From: Pseudomonas sp. ANT_J12
Lineage (GTDB): Bacteria; Pseudomonadota; Gammaproteobacteria; Pseudomonadales; Pseudomonadaceae
NCBI RefSeq assembly: GCF_008370045.1
Contig: NZ_VOBN01000004.1
Coordinates: 62,001 to 126,000 of the forward strand
Direction of reading: 5' to 3'
DNA: 64,000 nt
In this document: positions 46,765 through 54,960 of the stretch, one piece after another
Layout: the number at the start of each line of letters is the position of its first letter
How positions within the stretch are numbered: the stretch's first letter is position 1
Translations under genes and position numbers: made by a program
Notes under the pieces: generated by a model
The model's input: only the letters and a program-made list of their open reading frames with translations
What the model was told of the DNA's origin: nothing
The model's database searches: none

Positions 46765-46803
46765 GAACGATAACGCGGCGTGTCAGGCCAGACGCCATTC
46801 CCT

Positions 46804-46893
46804 GTAGGAGCGAGGCTTGCCCGCGAAGGGGCCGTGTCAGCCGACACGTGTATTGACTGACACACCGCTTTCGCGAGCAAGCTTCGCTCCTAC
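46804..46893. repeat. REP doublet
   Basis: GTAGGAGCGAGGCTTGCCCG and its inverted partner CGAGCAAGCTTCGCTCCTAC, separated by about 40 bases: a REP pair of the REPIN kind. It fills the gap between mnxS1 and the DUF6124-type remnant. Confidence 0.8.
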
Positions 46894-46905
46894 AGGGTCC
46901 AGCGA

Positions 46906-47274
46906 TTAGCCGGGCTTGTGGTTATCCAGCATCCGATTGGCCGCCATCTCACCCATCAGGAGCGACCGATGCAACACCAGCATCGTATGGCGTCGCGGGC
47001 CGTCCGTCAGCTCGACGAGATCGTTGACCATCTTGCGGGCCGTTGATAACGATTCGTAGACCTCGACCAGCAACGTTTCGTCATCCACCGCTGCGTCGAT
47101 GGTGAAGAAGGTGCCGCAACTGCGGGGCGGTATCTGCGTTTTCGTCGCCCCGGGGTTGAGGTATTAGTCGAGTGCTCGATCGGCCGCCACTTTCATTTTT
47201 GTGGGGTCAAGATCGAAAGAGGCGTCGTAGGGTACTGGACCGATATTCGGGGGGTTGGGCGTTACTTTGAACAT
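46906..47274 (-). pseudogene. DUF6124-type gene interrupted by an in-frame stop
   Basis: From ATG 47274 the frame reads MFKVTPNPPN… and, at codon 37 (47164-47166), hits TAA inside the usual ADRALD-[HY]-YLNP stretch. It then continues in the same frame without any shift to a stop at 46906 (…DETLLVEVYESLS…, …MLVLHRSLLMGEMAANRM). All 122 other codons fit the Pseudomonas DUF6124 family of small proteins with unknown function, so a single nonsense change split an otherwise complete gene. Alternatives are readthrough or a sequencing error. A downstream restart might give the 60-residue end. Confidence 0.75.
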
Positions 47275-47318
47275 GGATGGAACCTTCACTTAGAGTATTA
47301 AAGGAGCCATCACCCTCG

Positions 47319-47497
47319 CTACCAAACGAAGAGTGGCGGCCATACGTGGGTTGGTAGACCGGTCTAAGTGAGAAACCCGGCGCTCACAAAGGAGCCCCAC
47401 GCATGACCACCATTAAAGGTGACACCATGCGGCTCACATAGAGGCGGGCTACCAAACCCGATCACTGTTTTGCAGTGACCCGGAAACGATATAGCCC
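47319..47497. repeat. Array of nested hairpins
   Basis: Four stem-loops in a row. CTACCAA/TTGGTAG (47319-47325/47351-47357). GTGAG/CTCAC (47368-47372/47383-47387). A nested one with GAGCC/GGCTC (47392/47431), GCATG/CATGC (47401/47426) and CACC/GGTG (47408/47418). A second nested one with GGGCTA/TAGCCC (47446/47492) and ATCACTG/CAGTGA (47461/47473). The two nested ones share the plan outer stem, spacer, inner stem. The array lies in the 648-base gap 47275-47922 with no believable gene. It could be a structured RNA upstream of the DUF6124-type gene. Confidence 0.6.
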
Positions 47498-47922
47498 ACC
47501 CCTCAGCCGCACAAGCCGGCGGATTCTGGCGTACGCGTAGGCAACGGCGCAAGGCGTTGTAGCCGTTTATGACGTAACACCGGGTGTCTTTAAACACACA
47601 GCAAAGAACGCGTTTAACCGCATTTAGAGTCGAGTCGTGTATTGAGTAAGTGACTGGATGCTTCGATTGCCATCCTTGAGGTGGCAGTGCACAAGGGCTC
47701 CGATGCACTGGATTGCAACCCCCAATTACCTGACCCAGGCTCGCGTGCCGGACCCGTGCCATTTATGCAGTGCAGCCCGATAGCAATGCAGCCCTGGGCC
47801 AATGTCTGGCCCAGGACTGTTAACCGGATCTAAAGCTTTTCGGATCGACCCGTGCCTTCGATAGCATTGAGCGATAGTGTTGCAAACCGTATTTAGTGTT
47901 GGTTATACATAACTCTCGCTTG

Positions 47923-48138
47923 TTAAATTTTACTAATCCAGCGTCCTGATTCGGTGTCCTCAATTCTTACTTTGTCACCGACAGAATATTTTTTTTCGTC
48001 TCCCTGCTGGCCATCTACCTCCACATTCGGGGACCCATCATCAGGTGTAACGGTGATGACGACCGATATAGGTCCACCCCGAATAATTGCTAGCGCACTG
48101 ACGTTTTTTACAGTCCCAGTGAATCCTTCTTCAGACAT
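47923..48138 (-). CDS. Small OB-like protein, unknown
   Basis: 71 residues from ATG 48138 with AAGGAG 7 bases upstream, a strong ribosome site; a longer frame to 48216 lacks one. The product is beta-rich (TGTVKNVSALAIIRGGPISVVITV…, YSVGDKVRIEDTESGRWISKI) like a small OB-fold or SH3-like barrel. No family. It is divergent from the exported gene at 48612 and separated from it by the sigma54 promoter region. Confidence 0.65.
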   Translation of the reverse strand: MSEEGFTGTVKNVSALAIIRGGPISVVITVTPDDGSPNVEVDGQQGDEKKYSVGDKVRIEDTESGRWISKI

Positions 48139-48408
48139 ATAGTTCTCCTTGCATTCAATAAAGTCAGGAATGTCACACTCAAAGTTGTGAGCGTCGACGT
48201 TATTATGAAACAGCAAGGCTTGGGGTATGACTACTGTCAGATTTGACAGGTGTAACGACCAAATCAGGTAAAAAACCTACCGTTTGTCATTTTTTCGGAT
48301 CAGGCAGCTTCAAGGGAAACCCTGTAGAGGGGGTATGATGAAAAACTACCCTGAGTAAGTTCATGAACGATACCCCCCCTGCATGACTAAAAGTGACCTC
48401 ACACATCA

Positions 48409-48528
48409 TCATCCCCCACCTGCCCCACTCACCCCCAACTCTGGGGACACTCGCCCGCCCCAACCTCCCTTTCTCAATCCCCCTCCAACACCCCGCAGCG
48501 CCCAACCCCGGCCCTCTCCCGTCAATCC
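48409..48528 (+). other. C-rich, G-poor tract
   Basis: The plus strand here is mostly C with few G (for example CCCCCAACTCTGGGG, CCCCAACCTCCCTTTC). It lies directly upstream of the sigma54 promoter at 48537. No gene runs through it. The strong strand asymmetry could be structural DNA or a bent, protein-bound control element. Confidence 0.5.
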
Positions 48529-48536
48529 CCGCCGAT

Positions 48537-48551
48537 TGGTATGCAATTTGC
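48537..48551 (+). promoter_or_regulatory. Sigma54 promoter of the exported-protein/csgBA genes
   Basis: TGGTATGCAATTTGC matches TGGYAYR-N4-TTGC with GG-N10-GC exact. It sits 60 bases before the start codon at 48612. Its only in-window candidate activator is MnxR. In the 470-base gap 48139-48611 there is also an AGGGGGTAT…ATACCCCCCCT arrangement (48328-48380) that could bind an activator or a CsoR-like repressor. Confidence 0.75.
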
Positions 48552-48611
48552 GCTAGCCCTCTCAACTGGCCCGTCTCCATGGGACAGGCACTCCGATAGA
48601 GGGATTAACTC

Positions 48612-49958
48612 ATGCACCCTTTACTGTCCAAAACCGCGGCCGCGCTGGTCGTTTCCGCTCTGGCCCAAGGCGTTGCCCAAGCGGCGTTGTATGCGGTCGA
48701 TCCAGGTCCTTACCTGCCCGCCAACGGCTCGTTCGCCGGCTGGTATCAAGACACCCACGGCCGAACCCTCGACCTGTGCCTGTCCAAAGCCGTCAGCTCT
48801 CGGGTGCCCAGTGCGCCGGGCGCGCCCACTTACATGTGCAACTTGCTGCCGGCACCGGGGATCTTCGACGACGCGCAACCGCTGGTCTTCCCGACCAACT
48901 TCCCTGACGAAGCCTTCTGGTTCACTGCCGACGGTGCAATCGTCGATGCGGCCAGGGGCATCGACCTGACCTATGTCAGCGCTGTCGAAGCCGCCTTCAG
49001 CGGCGGCGACCCGGTAGAGGGCGATCAGATCAGTTTCGCTCGTATCCGCATTCGCGTGGATGTGCCCACTGCCGGCACCTACATCATCACCCACCCCTAT
49101 GGCGTCGAGGCGTTCACCGTCGATACCCCCGGCCGCAAAGCAATCAACATGACCCGGGACATCGGTATCGGCACCCCGAAAACCTACGATGGCGCCCTCA
49201 AGGGTGACATCGGACCGTTCCTGCGCAGCGTCAACGGCCCCTACACCGAAACCAACCCGGTGACCGGCCAGGCTGAGAAATTCATCGGCGACCCGAACCT
49301 CTCCGAAGCCGTGACCGGCAGCCCGTTCAATACCAACTTCATCCGCATCGAAGGCCCTAACGGTATCGACCTGCGCACCACGGTGTTTGCCATCTCCGGC
49401 AAGTTATCGACCGTGGTCCGGCCGACCCCGATGATCACCCAGCGCGGCACTTACTCGCGCAAATCCGGCGCCAGTGCGCCGGTGGCCCAGCAAGATGTGT
49501 TTGTCATGGCCCCGCCACCACCGGCCACCGTGACGCTGGACAGCAACAACCCGGCGCTGCACCTGACCGAAGCCGACACCACCGGCAACTGGTACGCGCA
49601 ATCGTCGACCAACCCGAGCTTGCCCAGCACTTTGCAAGTGACCGCCGACAATCACCTGGCCATTCCCACTAGCACACCGACCACGCTGTCGATGCCGTTG
49701 ACAGATCTGGTGGTGATTTCCCGCGCCGAATACAGCCTGAGCACCGGGCAACTGACCCTCGTGGCCTCGACCAGCGATGAAACTTCGCCGCCGGTGCTCA
49801 CCGCTACATCCGGCAGTGGCGCCGCCATCGGCGCGCTAAGCGGTGACGGTGCGGTGAAAACCCTGGCCACCGGCATCTCGCCGATTCCGCCGGCCAAGGT
49901 GCGGGTGACGTCATCCAATGGCGGCAGCGATACCGAAGAAGTGGTCATCGTGCAATGA
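48612..49958 (+). CDS. Exported protein, N-terminal domain shared with next gene
   Basis: 448 residues with a signal peptide (about 1-23, AQA cleavage). The mature N-terminus AVDPGPYLPANGSFAGWYQD and a Cys-containing block (LDLCLSK…YMCNLLPAPGIFDD) begin a domain of about 300 residues that is clearly the same as in the next protein (…RVPSA, NLSEAVTGSPFNTNFIRIEGP, ITHPYGVE). The C-terminal 100 residues are Thr/Ser-rich and beta-like. No known family was recognised. It is the first gene downstream of the sigma54 promoter, in front of the curli subunits, so a role in matrix or amyloid attachment is likely but unproven. Confidence 0.75.
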   Translation: MHPLLSKTAAALVVSALAQGVAQAALYAVDPGPYLPANGSFAGWYQDTHGRTLDLCLSKAVSSRVPSAPGAPTYMCNLLPAPGIFDDAQPLVFPTNFPDEAFWFTADGAIVDAARGIDLTYVSAVEAAFSGGDPVEGDQISFARIRIRVDVPTAGTYIITHPYGVEAFTVDTPGRKAINMTRDIGIGTPKTYDGALKGDIGPFLRSVNGPYTETNPVTGQAEKFIGDPNLSEAVTGSPFNTNFIRIEGPNGIDLRTTVFAISGKLSTVVRPTPMITQRGTYSRKSGASAPVAQQDVFVMAPPPPATVTLDSNNPALHLTEADTTGNWYAQSSTNPSLPSTLQVTADNHLAIPTSTPTTLSMPLTDLVVISRAEYSLSTGQLTLVASTSDETSPPVLTATSGSGAAIGALSGDGAVKTLATGISPIPPAKVRVTSSNGGSDTEEVVIVQ

Positions 49959-49993
49959 ACGCTCTCATGCCCAGATCCGTATCAGGAGGCATC

Positions 49994-52240
49994 ATGAACA
50001 ATTGGCCACGCCTGGCGCTCAACGCCCTGGGACTGACTCTATCGCTGTCGGGAAGTGCTTTCGCGCAACTGGCGGCGGTCGATCCCGGCCCCTACACCTT
50101 CGCCACCGGGAAATTCCCGATGTGGTATCAGGACAACAATCTGCTGTCGATGGAACTGTGCCAGTCCCGGGCCGCGAGCTCGCGGGTACCGGCCAGTGTG
50201 CCACCGGCCTACATGTGCACCCTGCTGCCGACGCCGGGCATTTTCGACGACACCCTGCCGATGGTGTTCCCGGATAACTGGCCGGACGAAGCCTTCTGGT
50301 ACCTGGCCGAAACCACCATCCCCAACAATGCCGCCGGTTACGGAATGGACGCCTACGTGGCCGGGATCGAAGCAGCCTTTGCCTCGGGCACCCCAGCAGA
50401 TGGTGACCAGCAAAGTTTCGCGCGGATTCGCCTGCGGGTGAACATTCCCGTCGCGGGGACTTACACCATCACCCACCCGTATGGCGTGGAAACGGTCAAC
50501 GTCACCGCCCCTGGCCGTCGGGCGATCAACATCACCAAGGATGTCGGCATTGGCGCCCCCGGTGATTTCAGCGGCGCATTGAATGGTGCCATCGGACCAT
50601 TCCTGCGCAGCCTCAACGGCCCCTACACCGAAGTGAACCCGGACACCGGCGCCGTCGAAACCTTTGTCGGCGACCCGAACCTCACCGAAGCGGTGACCGG
50701 CAGCCCGTTCAACACCAACTTCGTGCGCATCCAGGGCCCGGCCGGGACCATCCAGACCAACCTGTTCACCGTCGCCGGCAAGGTCCTCGACAACCGTGCG
50801 CAAACCGCCGTGGAGATTGATCGCGCGACCTACCGCCGCACCACCTCCGGTACCGGTAACAGCGCCCGGGTGGAGGTCTTCGCCAAGTCGAACAACGGCT
50901 CTACTTTGTGCTTCCGGGATACCCTCGCTCTGGTGGTCGGCCCTCCGGCTTCGCCTTGCCAGACCAGCCTGATCGGCGACAACAACGGCTTGTTCTTCGG
51001 TCAACATCTGGCCACCGGCACCTTGCCGAAAACCGTGGTGGTCACCGCGACCAACCCGGCCGGCACCACACGGCCGACGGCGGTCTCAAGCAAACTCACG
51101 GACCTGGTGAAAATCCAGACCGCGCGCTACAGCTGGAGCAACCACAGTCTGCTGATCGAAGCCACCTCCACTGACGAAGTGGCCGTGCCTGAAATGGTTG
51201 CCCAAGGCTACGGACGCCTGTCCAAATCCGGGACCTTGCAACGCCTGACCGTGGCCGACCTGACCCAGCCACCGGCCAGCGTCACGGTCAAATCCGCCGC
51301 GGGCGGCAGCGACACCGAGGCCGTGGAGGTGGTCGGCACCGCACCGGACACCGGCGAAAACCAGGCGCCGCTCTCGGTGGCCGACACCGGCAGCACCAGC
51401 TTCGGCGTGCCGATCACCCTTAACCTGTTGGCCAACGACAGTGACCCGGACGGCAACGTGCCGCTGAGCATCACCGCCCTGACCCAACCCGCCGCCGGCC
51501 AAGGCACCGTCGCGTTGAGCGGCACCACGGCGGTGGTCTACACCCCGCCCGCCGTCGTCACCACGCCGTTGACCACGACCTTCACCTACAAGGCGCAGGA
51601 CGTCAAAGGCCTGGCTTCGACCACCGCCGCGACCGTGACCATTACCGTGGCGCCGAACCGGCCACCGGTAGCGGTTAACGACAGCGTCGCGACCCTGGGC
51701 GTGGCAATCCCGATCAGCGTGTTGGCCAACGACACCGATCCGGAAGGCAACGTGCCGCTCGGCGTCGCCAGCCTGACCCAACCAGCGGCCGGTCGCGGCA
51801 CCGTCAGTACTGACGGCACTGTGATCACTTACACGCCACCGGCCACGGTCACTACGGCGTTCACCACGACCTTCACCTACTTTGCCAAGGACAGCTTCGG
51901 CGCAGTGTCGACGGCACCGGCGACGGTCACCGTGCAAGTCTCGCCAAGACCTGCCGCGGAAACCTTCACCGTGACTACCGCCACGGTCCAGGCCCGCTCC
52001 AACAACCGCTTCAACTGGGACTTCGCCGGGACTTCATCGGTGACCACCGGCAACACCATCACCATCCAGGTGTCCACCCCGACCGGGCTGGTAACCCTGG
52101 GCACCACCACGGTGCCGGTGACCGGACGCTGGCGGTTAACGATCAACAACAGCACCACGGTGATTCCGTCGGCGAACCCGACAGCCACCATCCGCTCGTC
52201 CCAAGGCACCGTGCGTTCGGTGTCGGTGACCACGCTCTGA
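49994..52240 (+). CDS. Exported protein with Ig/cadherin-like repeats (paralog of previous gene)
   Basis: 748 residues from ATG 49994 (AGGAGG 5 bases before). A signal peptide (about 1-24, AFA cleavage) is followed by the same 300-residue N-terminal domain as the previous protein (VDPGPYTFATGKFPMWYQDN, two Cys, YGVETVNVT). It then has a linker (TDLVKIQTARYSW) and two tandem about 95-residue repeats at about 465-655: PLSVADTGSTSFGVPITLNLLANDSDPDGN and PPVAVNDSVATLGVAIPISVLANDTDPEGN, the Ca-binding Ig-like/cadherin-type style. Surface adhesin-like. It overlaps neither neighbour; 35 bases after the previous stop. Confidence 0.8.
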   Translation: MNNWPRLALNALGLTLSLSGSAFAQLAAVDPGPYTFATGKFPMWYQDNNLLSMELCQSRAASSRVPASVPPAYMCTLLPTPGIFDDTLPMVFPDNWPDEAFWYLAETTIPNNAAGYGMDAYVAGIEAAFASGTPADGDQQSFARIRLRVNIPVAGTYTITHPYGVETVNVTAPGRRAINITKDVGIGAPGDFSGALNGAIGPFLRSLNGPYTEVNPDTGAVETFVGDPNLTEAVTGSPFNTNFVRIQGPAGTIQTNLFTVAGKVLDNRAQTAVEIDRATYRRTTSGTGNSARVEVFAKSNNGSTLCFRDTLALVVGPPASPCQTSLIGDNNGLFFGQHLATGTLPKTVVVTATNPAGTTRPTAVSSKLTDLVKIQTARYSWSNHSLLIEATSTDEVAVPEMVAQGYGRLSKSGTLQRLTVADLTQPPASVTVKSAAGGSDTEAVEVVGTAPDTGENQAPLSVADTGSTSFGVPITLNLLANDSDPDGNVPLSITALTQPAAGQGTVALSGTTAVVYTPPAVVTTPLTTTFTYKAQDVKGLASTTAATVTITVAPNRPPVAVNDSVATLGVAIPISVLANDTDPEGNVPLGVASLTQPAAGRGTVSTDGTVITYTPPATVTTAFTTTFTYFAKDSFGAVSTAPATVTVQVSPRPAAETFTVTTATVQARSNNRFNWDFAGTSSVTTGNTITIQVSTPTGLVTLGTTTVPVTGRWRLTINNSTTVIPSANPTATIRSSQGTVRSVSVTTL

Positions 52241-52246
52241 GCCTTC

Positions 52247-52275
52247 GCCCCGCCGACCTTTAACGTCGGCGGGGC
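52247..52275 (+). terminator. Strong GC hairpin between the adhesin-like gene and csgB
   Basis: GCCCCGCCGAC and GTCGGCGGGGC form an 11-bp stem with loop CTTTAAC. No T-run follows, so it is more likely an attenuator or processing site that lowers or separates expression of the curli genes from the upstream genes than a full terminator. Confidence 0.6.
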
Positions 52276-52300
52276 CAGCCTCTTGACCAAGGACAACGCC

Positions 52301-52762
52301 ATGCAAACGCCGACCGCCACCCTGCTCTGCCTGCTTCTGCTCTGCAGCAGCGCAGGCGTGCGCGCCGACGATTTGATGGACAACGACGATCTGGCCCCCA
52401 GCGCTGATCTCGGCGAGTTGCCAGCGCCGATTGGCCAGCAAGCGCTGATCAATCAGCTCGGCCAGGCCAACGTCGCGTTGTTGCAACAGAACGGTCAGGG
52501 GTTGCTCGGACGGATCGTCCAGTCGGGCAGCAATCAGGAAGCCTGGATCCTGCAACAGGGCAGCGACCTGATGGCCCAGATCACCCAGCAAGGTTATGGC
52601 AACGACGCCTCGATCACGCAGACCGGCAGCCACAACCGCGCGCAGATTTCCCAGAACGGCAATAACAACGACGCCAGCATCGACCAGGCCGGCACGGGGC
52701 TTTCCAGCGCCGTGACCCAGTCCGGGAACGGCATGAGCGTTTCGGTCAAACAATATCGCTAA
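52301..52762 (+). CDS. csgB: Curlin subunit, minor/nucleator type (CsgB-like)
   Basis: 153 residues from ATG 52301 with AAGGA 7 bases upstream. A Sec signal (about 1-23) is followed by an acidic linker and then five or so curlin repeats: QQALINQLGQANVALLQQNGQ, GRIVQSGSNQEAWILQQG, AQITQQGYGNDASITQTG, AQISQNGNNNDASIDQ and a last SAVTQSGNGMSVSVKQYR. The Q-x-G-x-N-x-A pattern and basic end fit a CsgB nucleator that is bound to the cell surface. Just upstream of csgA in the same order as in E. coli. Confidence 0.88.
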   Translation: MQTPTATLLCLLLLCSSAGVRADDLMDNDDLAPSADLGELPAPIGQQALINQLGQANVALLQQNGQGLLGRIVQSGSNQEAWILQQGSDLMAQITQQGYGNDASITQTGSHNRAQISQNGNNNDASIDQAGTGLSSAVTQSGNGMSVSVKQYR

Positions 52763-52790
52763 GCACTGCAATAACCCTGGAGGTTTCATC

Positions 52791-54239
52791 ATGTTCAAAT
52801 TGACGCCCCTCACCGCTGCCATCCTGGTCATTGTCAGTGCCCAGGCTTTGGCGGACGACAGCGTGTCCACGCAGAATCAGGTCGGCACTGCGAACATTGC
52901 CGACGTGAAACAGACTGCGGCGCCGTTCAGCACCGCCACCCAACAGCAACTCGGCCAGGGCAACGACGCGGCCGCCGTACAAGACACCGCCACCAGCACC
53001 ATCGACCAGAACCAGGTCGGTGATTACAACGCCGGTTACGCCGAGCAGTTGTTCGAAGACACCAGCACCATCCAGCAGCAACAGGTCGGCAGTTTCAACA
53101 CCAGCCACGCCAGCCAGTCGATCGGCAGCGGCGAAAACCAGGTGCTGCAACAACAGCAAGGCAGCGGCAACTTCTCGTTCGTCTACCAGGATTCCCAGGA
53201 AGCCACCTCGGGCCAAACCTTCCAGTTCGGCGACAACAACGAAGCCAACATCGAACAGATCCAACCGGGCGTCGCCAACAACGCGGTGATCATCCAGTAC
53301 GGCACCACCAACTACGCGACCGCCGAACAAGTCAGCCACATGGGCGGCCAGATCGGCATCAACCAGGCCGGTGGCGACAACTACGCCTACGGCGACCAGC
53401 GCAACGGCATCGGCGGCAACCTGAACATCAACCAGTTCGGCGACTTCAACGCCACGGAAGTCTGGCAAGACACTCAAACCGCCAGCCAGGCCACGGTCAA
53501 CCAATACGGGCAGACCAACGAAACCGTGGTCGACCAGAGCTTCGGCGAAAACAACGTGGCGCAGGTGCTGCAAGTCGGCGACCTCAACGCGATCTACGCC
53601 GACCAGTTCGAGTCCATGGGCTCGACGCTCGCGCTGTATCAGCAAGGCAGCGGCAACGTGCACTTCACCTACCAGAGCGGCGACAGCCATGTGCTCAACG
53701 CCACTTCGCTGGGTAACGGCAACAAAGTCTACGCCAGCAACTGGAAAGGCCCGCAACTGGGCGGCCAGTTCGGCAGCAACCAACGCGCGACCCTCACCCA
53801 GAACGGCACCAACAACGTGGCCAGCTTCACCCAGAACGGCGCCGGCCACATCATGACCACGAACCAGACCGGCACCGGCAACAAAACCACGGTCAGCCAG
53901 GCCGATTCCTACAACGAGCTGTACTTCGACCAGAACGGCAGCGACAACATCCTCATCGCCGACCAGCGCGGCACCACCAACCTGGCCCAGGGCTCGTCCA
54001 ACGGCTCGGGCAACAGCACCGAGTTCGACCAGTCCGGCACGGGTAACCAGGCGTACACCGCGCAGTTGTACGGCAGTGACAACCAGATCACCGTCAAACA
54101 GGCCGACAGCATGAACGTCGCGTACGTGACCCAGGGCGGCACCGGGAACATTGCCAATGTGGATCAAAGTGGCGTGACGCAAATGGCCACGGTGCAACAG
54201 TTCGGCTCGGCCAACCAGGCGACTGTGCTCCAGCAATAA
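52791..54239 (+). CDS. csgA: Giant curlin major subunit (CsgA-like amyloid)
   Basis: 482 residues, about three times the length of E. coli CsgA. An N-terminal signal (about 1-20, LADD) is followed by about twenty curlin repeats of roughly 20-24 residues (QVGTANIADVKQ, QLGQGNDAAAVQ, QVGDYNAGYAEQL, QNGTNNVASFTQ, QTGTGNKTTVSQ, QSGTGNQAYTAQ, QGGTGNIANVDQ, QFGSANQATVLQQ). Each has the Gln-x-Gly-x-Asn-x-Ala/Gln core that stacks in the amyloid beta-helix. GGAGG 8 bases before the ATG. A strong terminator ends the unit at 54252-54287. Confidence 0.88.
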   Translation: MFKLTPLTAAILVIVSAQALADDSVSTQNQVGTANIADVKQTAAPFSTATQQQLGQGNDAAAVQDTATSTIDQNQVGDYNAGYAEQLFEDTSTIQQQQVGSFNTSHASQSIGSGENQVLQQQQGSGNFSFVYQDSQEATSGQTFQFGDNNEANIEQIQPGVANNAVIIQYGTTNYATAEQVSHMGGQIGINQAGGDNYAYGDQRNGIGGNLNINQFGDFNATEVWQDTQTASQATVNQYGQTNETVVDQSFGENNVAQVLQVGDLNAIYADQFESMGSTLALYQQGSGNVHFTYQSGDSHVLNATSLGNGNKVYASNWKGPQLGGQFGSNQRATLTQNGTNNVASFTQNGAGHIMTTNQTGTGNKTTVSQADSYNELYFDQNGSDNILIADQRGTTNLAQGSSNGSGNSTEFDQSGTGNQAYTAQLYGSDNQITVKQADSMNVAYVTQGGTGNIANVDQSGVTQMATVQQFGSANQATVLQQ

Positions 54240-54251
54240 TCCCAAGGCATA

Positions 54252-54287
54252 AAAAAACCGCGACCCTTTATCGGGTCGCGGTTTTTT
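54252..54287. terminator. Intrinsic terminator of csgA
   Basis: An A-run, a perfect stem CCGCGACCC/GGGTCGCGG with loop TTTATC, and a T-run. It ends the plus-strand csgBA transcription and could also stop minus-strand readthrough. Confidence 0.95.
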
Positions 54288-54306
54288 ATGGCATGAACAC
54301 AATCCC

Positions 54307-54392
54307 GTAGGAGCGAGGCTTGCCCGCGAAGGCGTCATCTGCCACACCATCAACACCGCGTCGCGCCCTTCGCGGGCAAGCCTCGCTCCTAC
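54307..54392. repeat. REP doublet
   Basis: GTAGGAGCGAGGCTTGCCCG with its inverted partner CGGGCAAGCCTCGCTCCTAC, about 44 bases between. It overlaps the start of the 287-bp direct repeat. Confidence 0.85.
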
Positions 54393-54657
54393 AGGGATTG
54401 GTGGTGTACGCAGATTTTGCGTACAACGCCCCACCCTGTAGGAGCAAAGCTTGCTCGCGAAGAACGATAACGCGGTCCCTCTGACTGCACGCTTATTGTG
54501 GCGAGGGAGCTTGCTCCCATTGGCCTGCGCACCACCGCATTCTGATCGTTCCCACGCTCTGCGTGGGAACGCCGCCAGGGACGCTCCGCGTTCCGCCTCC
54601 AGAGGTGACGCGGAGCGTCACGGGATGCATTCCCACGCAGAGCGTGGGAACGATCGA
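54371..54657 (+). repeat. 287-bp direct repeat, left copy
   Basis: From CGCGGGCAAGCCTCGC to GGAACGATCGA. It aligns base for base with 54961-55247 at a constant offset of 590, with four mismatches seen (about 98.6% identity). It contains a REP half, an imperfect GGAGCAAAGCTTGCTCGC dyad and a GTTCCCACGC-type inverted repeat. Confidence 0.9.
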
Positions 54658-54701
54658 TCACCTACTCTCACGCCCCGCCACTTTTAGAACCGGTCAACAC
54701 G

Positions 54702-54914
54702 ATGGCTCACCATCTGGAACTCGAAAAAAGCGCCTACGAAGATTTCCAGGCCCTGTACAGCGCAGGACATTTCAGCGGGCAGCGATTGGGGCAGGCGTTC
54801 TACAACCATTTCAAACTGCACCGACTCGCTGATCAGCAGCCGTTGAAGGGGTTGTATGAAGCGGATGGACATTCAGCGATCAAGATTATTGAGCGAGTTT
54901 GTGTCTTCGGTTAG
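54702..54914 (+). CDS. Small protein lodged between two direct repeats, unknown
   Basis: 70 residues, starting MAHHLELEKSAYEDFQALY and ending …HSAIKIIERVCVFG, with helical amphipathic character. No ribosome site stands out before ATG 54702. It lies in the 303-base segment between the two 287-bp repeats. No family recognised. It may be a small Pseudomonas hypothetical gene carried or captured by the duplication. Confidence 0.55.
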   Translation: MAHHLELEKSAYEDFQALYSAGHFSGQRLGQAFYNHFKLHRLADQQPLKGLYEADGHSAIKIIERVCVFG

Positions 54915-54960
54915 TGCTGGCGTACATCCGCAAGAGACTGATCGGCTGTCAGGCCGCCAT

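Noticed and set aside
47364..47762. 132-codon minus-strand frame in the hairpin gap
   Set aside because: It crosses the nested stem-loops, has no ribosome site or domain and a Cys/Pro/Gly-rich product.
49955..49993. Upstream start for the larger exported protein (ATG 49955)
   Set aside because: It would put 13 residues before a normal signal peptide; ATG 49994 has an AGGAGG site 5 bases upstream.
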